Shown: positions 25,783 to 34,673, numbered from the stretch's first letter. The stretch: DNA of 64,000 bases from Filimonas lacunae (GCF_002355595.1 NZ_AP017422.1:5336823-5400822), one strand, 5' to 3'. Notes: generated from the sequence alone by a model not told the origin. Numbers and translations: made by a program.

Positions 25783-26474
25783 CAAAGCATAACCGCCTTA
25801 ACACAAGGTAATGGTGGCGCATCCTGCCATACATTTGCACCTCACTGATGTCACTATACCTTACCCGGCGGCACAACTGCATCACCCTAATGCACATATG
25901 CACTATCAGCTTACACATGCCGCCCGAAATATTGCCCCTCTCCCGGATGACATTACACGTCTGGCGTGTCGCAGATTACATCCGGCGCATGACAATGCAC
26001 ACCTGGCGCACGCTACTGCACACTTCGCCCATCCCACTTCACATAGTACGCGTTACCATGCACATCTGCACCATCCCCTTCAACATCGCATACTCCCCCG
26101 GGGTATTGCACAACAGCCTGCTGGAAACATTATTAATGATCGTGCCAATGTGCATTCCCATCCGCCAGCTATTCTTTTTGCTCAGGCAGATAAGGTTGAT
26201 TTCCCGACACCCGCACCCGGGTATACATCAACACTCACCCTCCGTCACTCCAACTGACAATTTGTGCAGGCACATATGCACAATCTTTCATCATACCTGA
26301 TCCGCAATGCGCCAACTGTGCAGTAGCGTGCCCCAAATGTACATTGCCGTGCGCGAGGTATACATCATTTTACTGCAGCTATCAGAATTGCCACGCCACA
26401 TATATCGCAGCACGCGCCAGTACTGCTTTTTCAAACTGCCATCCTTCCCGGGTCTTGCATGAATGAGTCAACTA
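25783..26474. other. 692-bp interval without a clear gene, occupied by a tandem repeat array
   Basis: Between xseB and the DUF4262 gene. Two overlapping plus-strand frames stay open for about 450 bp (25811-26257 and 25848-26300) but are His/Leu- or Met/Arg-rich low-complexity products of the repeat, without any recognisable domain. On the minus strand the in-phase frame encodes Cys/Met/Arg heptads interrupted by stops. No tRNA or known RNA is seen. Confidence 0.6.
25814..26422. repeat. Degenerate 21-bp tandem repeat array
   Basis: From 25814 to 26086 there are 13 consecutive units of exactly 21 bp, for example CTGGCGCACGCTACTGCACAC and the next-door units with CCGGCGCATGACAATGC; after a 6-bp insert three more follow (26093-26155). 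Five more units (26303-26365 and 26381-26422) come after a decayed stretch that keeps the same 21-bp phase (147 bp = 7 x 21). Plus-strand consensus is roughly CTGGCGCATnnCAATGCACAT. All indels are multiples of 3 (6 and 15). Read on the plus strand in phase, units give L-A-H-x-x-A-H heptads; on the minus strand, M-C-x-x-x-R-x heptads with stops in some units. Coding status undecided. Confidence 0.75.
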
Positions 26475-27236
26475 TTACTCCATTTCCTCCTCACCATCCT
26501 CATCGTATTGCCAATCATCTTCCTTTGTATCCCGCCAGGCGCGCCATCCCAGTTGCAAATGAAATATCTCATTAATGGATGTGTCCATCTTTACCAGCTC
26601 TTCCAGGCAAACCAGTTTTGCATCATTCATATCAGGCTCCGCAACAGCATGAAACTGCCAGTCGCCATCCGCATCATGATATACATATAGTACAGGCTCA
26701 CCTGCTAACACCTGCTTTGTGGTATAAACACCCAGGTTTCTTTCTTCGTAAAATTTAAAATCTGTGTTTCTGTCCAGCAAGGGCTGTATGAATTTCCATT
26801 CGGCGTTAAAATCATTTTCCCATGGGAAATGACTGGCCTTATCAGGCCATACCAACTGCAATAACGGGAAATCAAATGAGTTGTCATAAAACCATCCTGC
26901 ATACCCCACATAATCAGGATAATAGGACTTATCCACTTCTATAAACTGTACATCATACCCATCCAGAAAACCGGGATACAGCTTGCCAGCCACTAATGTT
27001 TCCCCTTTTTTAATCAATTCACAGGCATGGTTCAGCACCGAAGACATCACCTCTGTAGTCAACCCAAAACAAATAATTTCCGGGTGTGCAAACCTTTTAA
27101 ACAATCCAATGGAATAAGCAAAACCCGGTAGATAATTGTCCGGTTCCAGTAAAGCCAGGTGGCAGCCATATTGCTCTATATTGTCCAATATATCTTGCCT
27201 TTCTTCCTGGTCACCTTTAGCATGTTCATGACTCAT
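26475..27236 (-). CDS. DUF4262 domain-containing protein
   Basis: A 253-aa cytoplasmic protein. Residues about 10-140 match the DUF4262 pattern: NIEQYGCHLALLEPDNYLPGFAYSIGLFKRFAHPEIICFGL, which is the typical N-terminal strand-helix of the family. The C-terminal third is a separate acidic region (LQLGWRAWRD ... EDGEEEME) ending in a run of Glu/Asp. Function of the family is not established. It is adjacent to the repeat array downstream and separated from the transglutaminase gene by 24 bases upstream, so these two are probably co-transcribed leftward. Confidence 0.82.
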   Translation of the reverse strand: MSHEHAKGDQEERQDILDNIEQYGCHLALLEPDNYLPGFAYSIGLFKRFAHPEIICFGLTTEVMSSVLNHACELIKKGETLVAGKLYPGFLDGYDVQFIEVDKSYYPDYVGYAGWFYDNSFDFPLLQLVWPDKASHFPWENDFNAEWKFIQPLLDRNTDFKFYEERNLGVYTTKQVLAGEPVLYVYHDADGDWQFHAVAEPDMNDAKLVCLEELVKMDTSINEIFHLQLGWRAWRDTKEDDWQYDEDGEEEME

Positions 27237-27260
27237 CTCTACTATTTTTTATTTTATTTA

Positions 27261-28397
27261 TTACCCTGCTTTTTTGGAAAAATGCTGCTGCAACCATTCT
27301 TCCTGAGTTTTTACTTTAGCCTGCATATCCGTAATCTGACGCCGGAGTGCACGGCCGCTCTCGTCCAACCCTTCCCACTGCGCTTCTGCTATATTCAGTT
27401 TATCAGCCGCTGCCTTCAACTGAATAGTACATTGTGTAAGCATGCCTTGTATTTCAGCATCCGGCCTTGCAGGCCTAAACTGCTTATTATAATAGTCAAT
27501 ATACTTATTAAACCCCATTACACCTGCATTATAATCCACTACCGCCAGGTTTTGCAACTTTATCCGCCAATATTGAAGCTGCGTTACACAAAGCGTGTTT
27601 TTTACCCCATTGCTTACCAGCCTTCTCATTTGAGTAGCGTATTGCAACGCAGTATCCATTTGCTCCATAGCTTTAATAGAATCGGCATACTGGCAATAGA
27701 CATGGGAAGAATCCGGCCTTACAGGCATTGTATAAAAGGCGTCGCCGGTAACAGGATAGTTGAGCAGCTGCCATATAAAATCAAAAGGCATATGCGAAGC
27801 CATTAAAGCGGTACCCTTTGCTTTATAGTACTGCGGTTTTAAAGAAGGAACAAACGTCCCGTTGATAATAGATCCCGCCCCCCAGGTAGGATCAAACAAA
27901 AACCATTTATTCTGCACCTTGGCAGCACACCATATATGCGCTATATAATCTACATATTCTTTCTGACGGGTGTAACCACTTACAATATGACAGTCAATAC
28001 CCACTTTGCTACATATCTGCTGAAACAACAATGAAAAATGCTCACAAATGCCGCTACGGGTATCCAGCACTTTCCTGATTTTTTCTGCATCACTCACATA
28101 CGGGTTGATGGCAAACATATTTTTCACGTCGTAATGAATATTATGGGTGATCCATATAAAAGCTGCGCGGGTTTTATCCGTGTCACTTTTAAAATGGGCG
28201 GAGATATAAGCAGCGATACCATCAGTGGTATGTGTGGCAGACTCCGGCACCAGCAAAGCCAACGAATCGGTAATAGCATATACATTTACCGGTTCTTTTG
28301 CCGGGCCTTTCACAGTGGTTTGTGTTGTACTACGGGTTTGTGCAAAAGCCCATTGCATCAGCATACAGGAGATAACTAACAGAAGAATAGGGCGCAT
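27261..28397 (-). CDS. Secreted transglutaminase-like protein
   Basis: A 378-aa protein (from the ATG at 28397) with signal peptide MRPILLLVISCMLMQWAFAQ and a transglutaminase-like domain. Catalytic Cys lies in RSGICEHFS, His in YIAHIWCAAK and Asp in FDPTWGAG, spaced as in the Cys-protease-like bacterial members that act on peptides. A helix-rich C-terminal region with a Q/E-rich end follows. A longer reading frame begins 26 codons upstream but lies beyond the -7 box at 28427, so I use the internal start. The DUF4262 gene follows after 24 bases. Confidence 0.85.
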   Translation of the reverse strand: MRPILLLVISCMLMQWAFAQTRSTTQTTVKGPAKEPVNVYAITDSLALLVPESATHTTDGIAAYISAHFKSDTDKTRAAFIWITHNIHYDVKNMFAINPYVSDAEKIRKVLDTRSGICEHFSLLFQQICSKVGIDCHIVSGYTRQKEYVDYIAHIWCAAKVQNKWFLFDPTWGAGSIINGTFVPSLKPQYYKAKGTALMASHMPFDFIWQLLNYPVTGDAFYTMPVRPDSSHVYCQYADSIKAMEQMDTALQYATQMRRLVSNGVKNTLCVTQLQYWRIKLQNLAVVDYNAGVMGFNKYIDYYNKQFRPARPDAEIQGMLTQCTIQLKAAADKLNIAEAQWEGLDESGRALRRQITDMQAKVKTQEEWLQQHFSKKAG

Positions 28398-28426
28398 AAA
28401 GGATATAGGATTGTTTTTTAAGGCCC

Positions 28427-28434
28427 CAAAAGTA
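28427..28434 (-). promoter_or_regulatory. Candidate -7 promoter box for the transglutaminase operon
   Basis: TACTTTTG on the minus strand, 30 bases before the chosen ATG. The same 8-mer precedes the small lipoprotein gene at 12125. Confidence 0.45.
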
Positions 28435-28504
28435 AGCATCTCTTTTCTGTATTTCTGTGCTATTCTTCCGCTCAAATGAGCTATTTCTCCGGCACCTCCC
28501 CTGC

Positions 28505-28512
28505 TAGCTTTG
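28505..28512 (+). promoter_or_regulatory. Candidate -7 promoter box for the SDR operon
   Basis: TAGCTTTG matches TAnnTTTG and lies 31 bases before the ATG. A TTTC at 28484-28487 is a weak -33 element. Together with the opposite-facing box at 28427 it makes the 28.4-28.5 kb interval a divergent promoter region. Confidence 0.5.
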
Positions 28513-28542
28513 TGTTATCAAAATCATTCAAAACAATAGTAT

Positions 28543-29367
28543 ATGAGCAAGATCATTTTCATTACAGGTGCATCGAAAGGATTTGGGAAATTATGGGCTG
28601 AAGCCTTGTTACAGCGTGGTGATAAAGTAGTAGCCACAGCCCGCAACGTGGCTGCACTGGACGACCTGGTAGCAAAATATGGCAACAACGTATTACCCAT
28701 TAAACTGGATGTAAATAACAGAAACGAAGTACTGTCTGTAGTAAGCACCATAGAAAAGCAACTGGGACGTATTGACGTATTGATCAATAACGCCGGCTAT
28801 GGCCTGTTTGGCACTACAGAAGAAACATCGGAAGAGCAGGCAAGATTGCAGATGGAAACCAATTTCTTTGGTTCGTTATGGGTTACACAGGCAGTGTTAC
28901 CGGTAATGCGTAAACAAAAAAGCGGTCATATCATACAGGTGTCCAGCTTCCTGGGTTTAACTGCCATACCTATGCTGGGTGTATACAACGCTTCCAAATT
29001 TGCAGTGGAAGGATTAATTGAAACCATTGGCCTGGAAGTGGCACATTTAGGTATTAAAACCACGCTGATAGAACCCAATGGCTTTGCTACAGAATGGGCA
29101 GGAGCTTCCGCCACACAAACCAGTGCTGCTATTGCCGACTATACACCAGTAAGGGAAGGTTTTGCTAAATCCGGCGAGAATCCTGACACCTGGGGCAAGC
29201 CCGAAGCCACGGTAGCACCTATTTTAGAAGTGATAGACAGCGCCACCCCACCTCAAAGATTATTATTGGGCAAAATAGCCTACCATGCCATGCAGCAGGT
29301 ATATACCCAAAGGCTGAAAGACATTGAAAACTGGAAAGAAGTAAGCATTGCTGCACACGGACATTAA
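28543..29367 (+). CDS. Short-chain dehydrogenase/reductase, first copy
   Basis: NAD(P)-dependent oxidoreductase of the classical SDR type, 274 aa. Visible motifs: dinucleotide-binding T8-G-A-S-K-G-F-G15, NNAG (82-85), catalytic Ser in QVSS (about 135) and Y148-N-A-S-K152. About half of the residues are identical to those of the next gene, so the pair is a tandem duplication. It shares an operon with it (31-bp gap) and with the downstream AraC regulator. Substrate unknown. Confidence 0.93.
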   Translation: MSKIIFITGASKGFGKLWAEALLQRGDKVVATARNVAALDDLVAKYGNNVLPIKLDVNNRNEVLSVVSTIEKQLGRIDVLINNAGYGLFGTTEETSEEQARLQMETNFFGSLWVTQAVLPVMRKQKSGHIIQVSSFLGLTAIPMLGVYNASKFAVEGLIETIGLEVAHLGIKTTLIEPNGFATEWAGASATQTSAAIADYTPVREGFAKSGENPDTWGKPEATVAPILEVIDSATPPQRLLLGKIAYHAMQQVYTQRLKDIENWKEVSIAAHGH

Positions 29368-29398
29368 TCATCACTCAACATATAAAACATACAACATC

Positions 29399-30220
29399 AT
29401 GTCAAAAACAATATTTATAACAGGCGCTTCTAAAGGATTCGGCAGAATATGGACCAATGCATTACTGGAAAGAGGTGACAAGGTAGTAGCCACCAGCAGA
29501 ACCATCCATGCCTACGACGACCTGGTGAAAAAATATCCTGATACTTTTTTACCCCTGACGCTGGACATTACCCATAAACAAGCAGTTAACGAAGCATTAG
29601 CCCAGGCCAAAGCCCACTTTGGTTCGCTGGATGTAGTTATTAACAATGCCGGCTATGGCCTGTTTGGCGCTGTGGAAGAACTGGAAGAAGCAGATGCCCG
29701 TGCAATACTGGATACCAATGTACTGGGAACTTTATTTGTAACACAGGCAGCCTTACCTATTTTAAGAGCCCAGGGCCATGGACATATTATACAACTGTCC
29801 AGCGTATTAGGTGTTTGGTCGTTACCCATCCTGGGCATGTATAATGCCAGCAAGTTTGCAGTAGAGGGCTTGAGCGAAGCTTTGGCGCATGAAGTGAAAG
29901 GCTTTGGCATACATGTAACGCTGGTAGAACCCAATGGTTATAAAACAGAATTTGGTGGAGGTTCGGCCGTCAGAAGCAATCCTATCGCCGCTTATGACGG
30001 CGTGCGTGAACAGCTGTTTAGAACGGAAGGTATGCCCGCTGAAGAATATGGCAACCCCGAAGCTACCATACCTGCCCTATTGCAATTGATAGATGCTCAA
30101 AATCCACCTTTGCGACTGTTTCTGGGCAACCTGGGTTTGCGCAAAACCAAAGAAGAATTCGCAGGTAAAATTGCGGAGTGGGAACTTTGGAATGATGTTG
30201 CTGTAGCGGCGCATGGCTAA
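29399..30220 (+). CDS. Short-chain dehydrogenase/reductase, second copy
   Basis: Paralogue of the previous gene, 273 aa, with TGASKGFG, NNAG, QLSS and YNASK motifs conserved. I start at ATG 29399 because it aligns with the first copy (MSK-IFITGASKGFG); a start 17 codons upstream would add a non-conserved extension overlapping the previous gene's end. The NNAG-YGLFG and EPNG segments are shared. It presumably keeps similar cofactor use but a different substrate. The AraC regulator begins 36 bases downstream. Confidence 0.92.
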   Translation: MSKTIFITGASKGFGRIWTNALLERGDKVVATSRTIHAYDDLVKKYPDTFLPLTLDITHKQAVNEALAQAKAHFGSLDVVINNAGYGLFGAVEELEEADARAILDTNVLGTLFVTQAALPILRAQGHGHIIQLSSVLGVWSLPILGMYNASKFAVEGLSEALAHEVKGFGIHVTLVEPNGYKTEFGGGSAVRSNPIAAYDGVREQLFRTEGMPAEEYGNPEATIPALLQLIDAQNPPLRLFLGNLGLRKTKEEFAGKIAEWELWNDVAVAAHG

Positions 30221-30256
30221 TAACAACTGCTTCAGTTTTTCACTAAATTTACAGGG

Positions 30257-31150
30257 ATGAAACATTTTAAAACCTTAACCGAGCTTCACCGTGAAAACGG
30301 ATGGCCGCTGCCGGAAAATACAATGATCAGCATGGCGGGTTGCCAGCAAGCGTGTCCCCTGGGCGACCGGGAGTTTACAACAGATGCTTATGTGATTGCT
30401 TTTAAAAAGCTGAAAGCCGGTGTTATCATGTATGGCCGCACGCCATACGACCATACCAATGGGTCGATGTATTTTATGAAGCCCCGGCAAATTATTCAGA
30501 TGAGCGGCCTGGAGTTTGAAGAGGCAGGTTTTATGATTTTCATACATGAAGATTACCTGAACGGACACGAGTTATACAATATCATCCAGAAATACGGGTT
30601 CTTTGATTACGAAGTGAATGAAGCATTACATCTGTCGCCCAAAGAAGAAGCTACTATATGGGAGCTGCGGGATAAAATAGAAACGGAATATAACTTAAAC
30701 CAGGACGAGTACAGTCGTGAAATTATGCTGGGTCATGTGGCATCTATACTTACCTATTCGCAGCGGTTTTATAAACGTCAATTTATCAACCGCACCGACC
30801 TATCGGGTAAGATGGTGACCAAATTCAATGCAGCATTACAGCAGTATATTAAAGACGGGGGATTGCAGGAACAGGGGCTGCCATCGGTGAATAATATAGC
30901 CGGCCGGCTTTACCTCTCACCCCGCTATCTTACCGACCTGCTGAAACAGGAAACCGGGAAAACAGCTTTGGAGCTGATTCACCTGGCGTTGATTTCGGAA
31001 GCCAAAAACCTGTTGAAAACAGCCGACCAGGGCGTGGCCGAAATAGCCTACTACCTGGGATTTGAAAATTCATCATATTTCACCCGGTTATTCAAAAAAC
31101 AAACAGGAATGAAACCCCTGGAATTTAGAAAACAGGCTAGTTTGAATTAA
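30257..31150 (+). CDS. AraC family transcriptional regulator
   Basis: DNA-binding regulator, 297 aa. The C-terminal AraC/XylS double HTH lies at about 200-295: PSVNNIAGRLYLSPRYLTDLLKQETGKT, then AEIAYYLGFENSSYFTRLFKKQTGMKPLEFRK. The N-terminal two thirds is a cupin-like ligand domain (family unknown). Placed directly after the SDR pair on the same strand, so it likely senses their substrate or regulates them. The DinB gene follows, with a palindrome in between. Start: ATG, 36 bases after the SDR stop. Confidence 0.9.
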   Translation: MKHFKTLTELHRENGWPLPENTMISMAGCQQACPLGDREFTTDAYVIAFKKLKAGVIMYGRTPYDHTNGSMYFMKPRQIIQMSGLEFEEAGFMIFIHEDYLNGHELYNIIQKYGFFDYEVNEALHLSPKEEATIWELRDKIETEYNLNQDEYSREIMLGHVASILTYSQRFYKRQFINRTDLSGKMVTKFNAALQQYIKDGGLQEQGLPSVNNIAGRLYLSPRYLTDLLKQETGKTALELIHLALISEAKNLLKTADQGVAEIAYYLGFENSSYFTRLFKKQTGMKPLEFRKQASLN

Positions 31151-31181
31151 AACAGATCATTTTTTATTTCGTCAGAAACAG

Positions 31182-31201
31182 ACTGACATAGGGTTGTCAG
31201 T
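31182..31201. promoter_or_regulatory. Palindromic operator-like site upstream of the DinB gene
   Basis: ACTGACA-N6-TGTCAGT: perfect 7-bp arms around a 6-base spacer. Such a 20-bp dyad is typical of a dimeric regulator site. It stands 45 bases before the DinB ATG. The binding protein is not known; the AraC regulator immediately upstream is one candidate, though AraC sites are usually direct repeats. Confidence 0.4.
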
Positions 31202-31245
31202 AGCCGGTTTTTACTTTGTTGTATCAAACAGTAAAAATCAACAGT

Positions 31246-31761
31246 ATGACTATGCAACAAGCTGACACCGCAACAGAAGTAAAAACATTTATCTCTTCCG
31301 AGAACCTGCTGAACGAGTGGATTGGACACCGCCGCCTGACACGCCGCGTGATTGAAGCCTTCCCCGAAGACCAGTTATTCACTTTTCAGATAGGTGGTAT
31401 GCGTACTTTTGGAGCCATGGTAAAAGAATTGCTGGACATTGGCGCAACAGGTGTAAAAGGGATGGTTACCAACGACTGGGGCACTACAGACTTCAATAAC
31501 CACCACATGACAGACGAGCAAAAGACCAAGGAATACCTGTTGCAACAATGGGACCTGTCTACCGAAGCCATCATTCACTGGTTTCCTCAAATCAGCGAAG
31601 AACGTTTCCAGGAAACCGTAAAATCCTTTGGCCAATATGAAGGCCATGTATATTCCAGTCTCCTGTATTTCATTGACAACGAAATACACCATCGCGCCCA
31701 GGGTTTTGTATACCTGCGCAGCCTGGGTGTAGAACCACCCGCTTTCTGGAACAGAAATTAA
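31246..31761 (+). CDS. DinB family protein
   Basis: A 171-aa protein of the DinB/YfiT four-helix metalloenzyme superfamily, which includes bacillithiol- and mycothiol-dependent transferases. Metal ligands are plausibly His in the HRRLTRR segment, HHMTDEQ and DNEIHHRAQGF (the last is the typical C-terminal HxxxH-like helix). I use the ATG at 31246 (MTMQQADTATEV) and not an upstream ATG because only the former lies downstream of the palindrome region with normal spacing. A terminator follows. Substrate unknown. Confidence 0.82.
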   Translation: MTMQQADTATEVKTFISSENLLNEWIGHRRLTRRVIEAFPEDQLFTFQIGGMRTFGAMVKELLDIGATGVKGMVTNDWGTTDFNNHHMTDEQKTKEYLLQQWDLSTEAIIHWFPQISEERFQETVKSFGQYEGHVYSSLLYFIDNEIHHRAQGFVYLRSLGVEPPAFWNRN

Positions 31762-31801
31762 GGCATCAGCCAGACAGCACAGTTATAAACATATAGGTAT
31801 A

Positions 31802-31837
31802 AAAAAGTCCTCCTTCCGTTTTGAGGGAGGACTTTTT
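31802..31837. terminator. Bidirectional terminator between DinB and S41 peptidase genes
   Basis: Arms AAAAAGTCCTCC and GGAGGACTTTTT (12 bp) with a 12-nt loop, flanked by A and T runs, so usable in both directions. Confidence 0.85.
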
Positions 31838-31857
31838 GTGTAAATAATATTCACTCT

Positions 31858-33330
31858 TTATAACACCATCTGCAACAACTTCTTTTTCCAATTCTCATAA
31901 CTACCTGTCATATCTTCAAAAGTGGGTTTATACACTTTATCCGGCACAACACCTCTATTACCATCACGGCCATGGGTGCTGAACTCCTGATAAACAATGG
32001 AAGTATGCGTGGCTATTTTAGAATAAGGCAATGTAAGATCCAGCCCCAGCACAGTGCCTCCGCCAAGGAAAGAACCTGCGGTTTCCTGTCCTATAATAAC
32101 AGCACGGTTATTAGATTGCGCCACTGCAGCAAAAGTGGAAGCTGCGGAAGAGGTTACCCCATTTACCAGCACATATACTTTACCATGATAGCCGTTAGGC
32201 TTAGGTTGCATCACCTCTAATTCCCGGGCATATTCACTGATGCGCGCATAGCTTCTACCATTTTTCAACGGTTCAATATAGGCATACTTGTTTTTCCTGA
32301 TCTCATCAGGCACATTGCTGGATGCCAGCACCGAATCTGCATCTGTGATCAAGTATTCTGCATCCATAAAACGGGTAGGCGTATCTATCAGGTAGCTCAT
32401 TGCATAGGCCGACAATTCTTCTTCTCCCCCACCATTCCAGCCAAGGTCAATGATAAGATGCTCTATTTGGTTTTCACGGATGGTTTTGAAATAACCATCC
32501 ATAGCCCTTTTAAAATCATGCTTATCGGCACTGAATGTTCTGATAACAAGCAAGGCGGTCTTTGGCTGTAATATTTCTAACCGCCAGTCTTTGCTGTTCA
32601 ATGCTTTCGCCCGCTTCTCTGCATCCCATATCACTTTGTTCGCCGGGTTTTTAAGCGCTATATTGCTGAACTCATCGATAGAAAGATGATCGGTAAACTG
32701 TCGCTGCAACAACTTCCCTTTCTTGTTTTTTACTACTACCGTATAACTACGGGGCTGCTCAATAAACATATTATAAGCTATCCCAAACGCCATAGAAGAT
32801 AACGCATAGGTTTTAGACACCTCCATAAATCCATCCGAAGGCATATAACGGTACAACTCCCGGCAAATGCTATCTACAGAGCGACCATTAATGCTGATAA
32901 TTTCGTCACCGGGAAAAATGGTAGTGTCCGCTGAAAAATTCACCATCACAAACGGCTTATCGCCTGCCAGAAACAATTGCAAAGGCAAAAAAGCGAATTG
33001 TTTTACCAGCTGGTTATACCCTGCTCCCGTGCTGCAATAGGTATGTTCGCACCGAAGTTCCGCTATCAGGAAGGCGATCTTTTTATAAAACTCTCCAAAA
33101 GGCAAAGGCTGTTGTAAAGTATTTTCCAGGCTATCAAAAATCCATTGCATTCTTTCCCGGCTTTGGTGCACATATAAGGCCGGATAGGTTTGTTCCACCC
33201 TGGTGCGCAAGTACCTGAAATCACCTTTCATACCCGCAGGTTCTAACAGGGAGGATAAGGAGAAAGCTTGCGCCTGTGTAATAGAATGGGCAAACAGTAA
33301 CAGGCTGGTAAATAAGGCAATAGTCCGCAT
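31858..33330 (-). CDS. S41 family peptidase (C-terminal-processing-like)
   Basis: Secreted serine protease of the tail-specific type, 490 aa. Signal peptide about 1-20 (ending AQA). N-terminal helical region (about 30-110), PDZ-like stretch near 135-165 (GDEIISINGRSVDS), and the S41 catalytic core, including the IIDLGWNGGGEEE segment (about residues 295-307), VNGVTSSAASTFA (nucleophile Ser, about 410) and IGQETAGSFLGGG downstream. The likely Ser/Lys or Ser/His dyad cannot be assigned with certainty. It faces leftward, with a bidirectional terminator at its end. Confidence 0.88.
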   Translation of the reverse strand: MRTIALFTSLLLFAHSITQAQAFSLSSLLEPAGMKGDFRYLRTRVEQTYPALYVHQSRERMQWIFDSLENTLQQPLPFGEFYKKIAFLIAELRCEHTYCSTGAGYNQLVKQFAFLPLQLFLAGDKPFVMVNFSADTTIFPGDEIISINGRSVDSICRELYRYMPSDGFMEVSKTYALSSMAFGIAYNMFIEQPRSYTVVVKNKKGKLLQRQFTDHLSIDEFSNIALKNPANKVIWDAEKRAKALNSKDWRLEILQPKTALLVIRTFSADKHDFKRAMDGYFKTIRENQIEHLIIDLGWNGGGEEELSAYAMSYLIDTPTRFMDAEYLITDADSVLASSNVPDEIRKNKYAYIEPLKNGRSYARISEYARELEVMQPKPNGYHGKVYVLVNGVTSSAASTFAAVAQSNNRAVIIGQETAGSFLGGGTVLGLDLTLPYSKIATHTSIVYQEFSTHGRDGNRGVVPDKVYKPTFEDMTGSYENWKKKLLQMVL

Positions 33331-33386
33331 TTGTTTTTGATTTCAAAGCTGGGAAATTCGCCTGCGCCATTCAAAAATAAGCCTGC

Positions 33387-34547
33387 TCAAATCCGGATTT
33401 GAGCATTATTGGATGCTTCTTCGGGCTGCTGCACTCCGGCTTTCCGGTATGCAGCCGGCGTAACCCCTGTCAGCTGTTTAAAGATACGTTGGAAAGTAGC
33501 CTGGGAAGAAAAACCACAGGAAGCAGCCAGTCCTGCCAGGGTTAACTCCCCCGCTTCGGGCTGCTGCAATTTTTGTTGAAACGCTGCCACCCGGTATTCG
33601 TTTACAAACTGGCTGAAATTACTGTTGAGGTGCTGATTGAATGTAGCCGAAATTAACTTTGCCGGTACGCCAATTGCCTGCGCCAAACCTGCCACGTCCA
33701 GTTCGGGATTCAGGTACAATTTATCCGCTTCCATACAGGCGGTTAGCTTTTCTGCTGTTTGTACCAGCAACTCGCGGGCATACCCGGGTTCGGCTACTTT
33801 TGGTTTCACCTCATAAGCGATTGAAAGCATATGCCTGTATCCGGCTATACCAATCCAGTAAATCAACACTGCTAATGGAATATATACCGGAAACCAACCT
33901 ACTCTTTTCGCCAGCACTACCGAGAAGGCTGGTATTAAATAAGGCACCAGGTAAACAAACCAAACCAGCACAAACAGCTGCATAGCAACAACAAAATGCT
34001 TTGTCCAGGTAGCTGCACTGCTATCCGGGGCTACCTGCCTGATATATTTACCAGAGAGGTATATATAATAAGCCAATGATAACCAGCGTGGCAAGTCCGC
34101 ATATTTATTATACGTATCAAGAAAGCCAATCAACTGCTCCCGCCCATGCATCCACGCCACAGGAACCAGGTTTACTAAAAACAGTATTTCTACTATTTTA
34201 GGAACCAGGTCTAAGCCAGCCGGCAGAAAATGCCGCCAATATTCTCGTTTGAATACAAAAGCAGGTTCATGAACAGAGCGGATATAAAAGTAAATAAGTG
34301 GCCCTAATGCCATAATAGCCACCCAGGGCACAAGTGCATGCATCCAGTCTGTAGCCAGAGAGCCATCAAAGAAATGTACATGGTGGGCGCATAAATGAAT
34401 ACCCGGTAGAGCAATCAACCATACCGTTACCGCCAGCAACCGGTTAGATAAACGACGCGGCTTTGCATAGCGCAAAAGAATTCCGGTAATAATTCCCTGG
34501 ATAGAGCCGGCGAATACCAGTATATCTAAATAATCGATCAGGCGCAT
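33387..34547 (-). CDS. Membrane-anchored AraC-type transcriptional regulator
   Basis: A 386-aa protein with an N-terminal multi-pass membrane region (hydrophobic segments about 8-27, 36-55, 70-92, 110-130, 150-170, 185-215, 220-240) followed by a C-terminal AraC HTH (about 285-375; DVAGLAQAIGVPAKLISATFNQHLNSNF and ASCGFSSQATFQRIFKQLTG). This build, a membrane-bound sensor fused to a DNA-binding domain, is common in Bacteroidota. Its signal is unknown. It lies 56 bp upstream of the S41 peptidase on the same strand, hinting that it controls that gene. No promoter box found. Confidence 0.86.
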   Translation of the reverse strand: MRLIDYLDILVFAGSIQGIITGILLRYAKPRRLSNRLLAVTVWLIALPGIHLCAHHVHFFDGSLATDWMHALVPWVAIMALGPLIYFYIRSVHEPAFVFKREYWRHFLPAGLDLVPKIVEILFLVNLVPVAWMHGREQLIGFLDTYNKYADLPRWLSLAYYIYLSGKYIRQVAPDSSAATWTKHFVVAMQLFVLVWFVYLVPYLIPAFSVVLAKRVGWFPVYIPLAVLIYWIGIAGYRHMLSIAYEVKPKVAEPGYARELLVQTAEKLTACMEADKLYLNPELDVAGLAQAIGVPAKLISATFNQHLNSNFSQFVNEYRVAAFQQKLQQPEAGELTLAGLAASCGFSSQATFQRIFKQLTGVTPAAYRKAGVQQPEEASNNAQIRI

Positions 34548-34625
34548 AACATGTTATTAAGATGTACCACCACTTTTTCATGGATAGCAGCTGCATTTAA
34601 AATTAGCGTAAATCGGCAAATAAAA

Positions 34626-34645
34626 AAGGTAGCGCACGCTACCTT
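34626..34645 (-). terminator. Terminator of the DUF3828-like lipoprotein gene
   Basis: AAGGTAGCG-CA-CGCTACCTT, 9-bp arms; with a 2-nt spacer, the true loop will be slightly larger. A T-run follows on the minus strand. Confidence 0.6.
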
Positions 34646-34673
34646 ACTATTCAGTTATTGTTACTTTGTAAAA

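Noticed and set aside
25848-26300. A 150-codon frame in the repeat interval as a real protein gene
   Set aside because: It is explained by the 21-bp repeats lacking stops in that frame; no start signal or domain.
25814-26422. CRISPR array
   Set aside because: Repeats are adjacent, 21 bp and diverged, with no unique spacers and no cas genes nearby.
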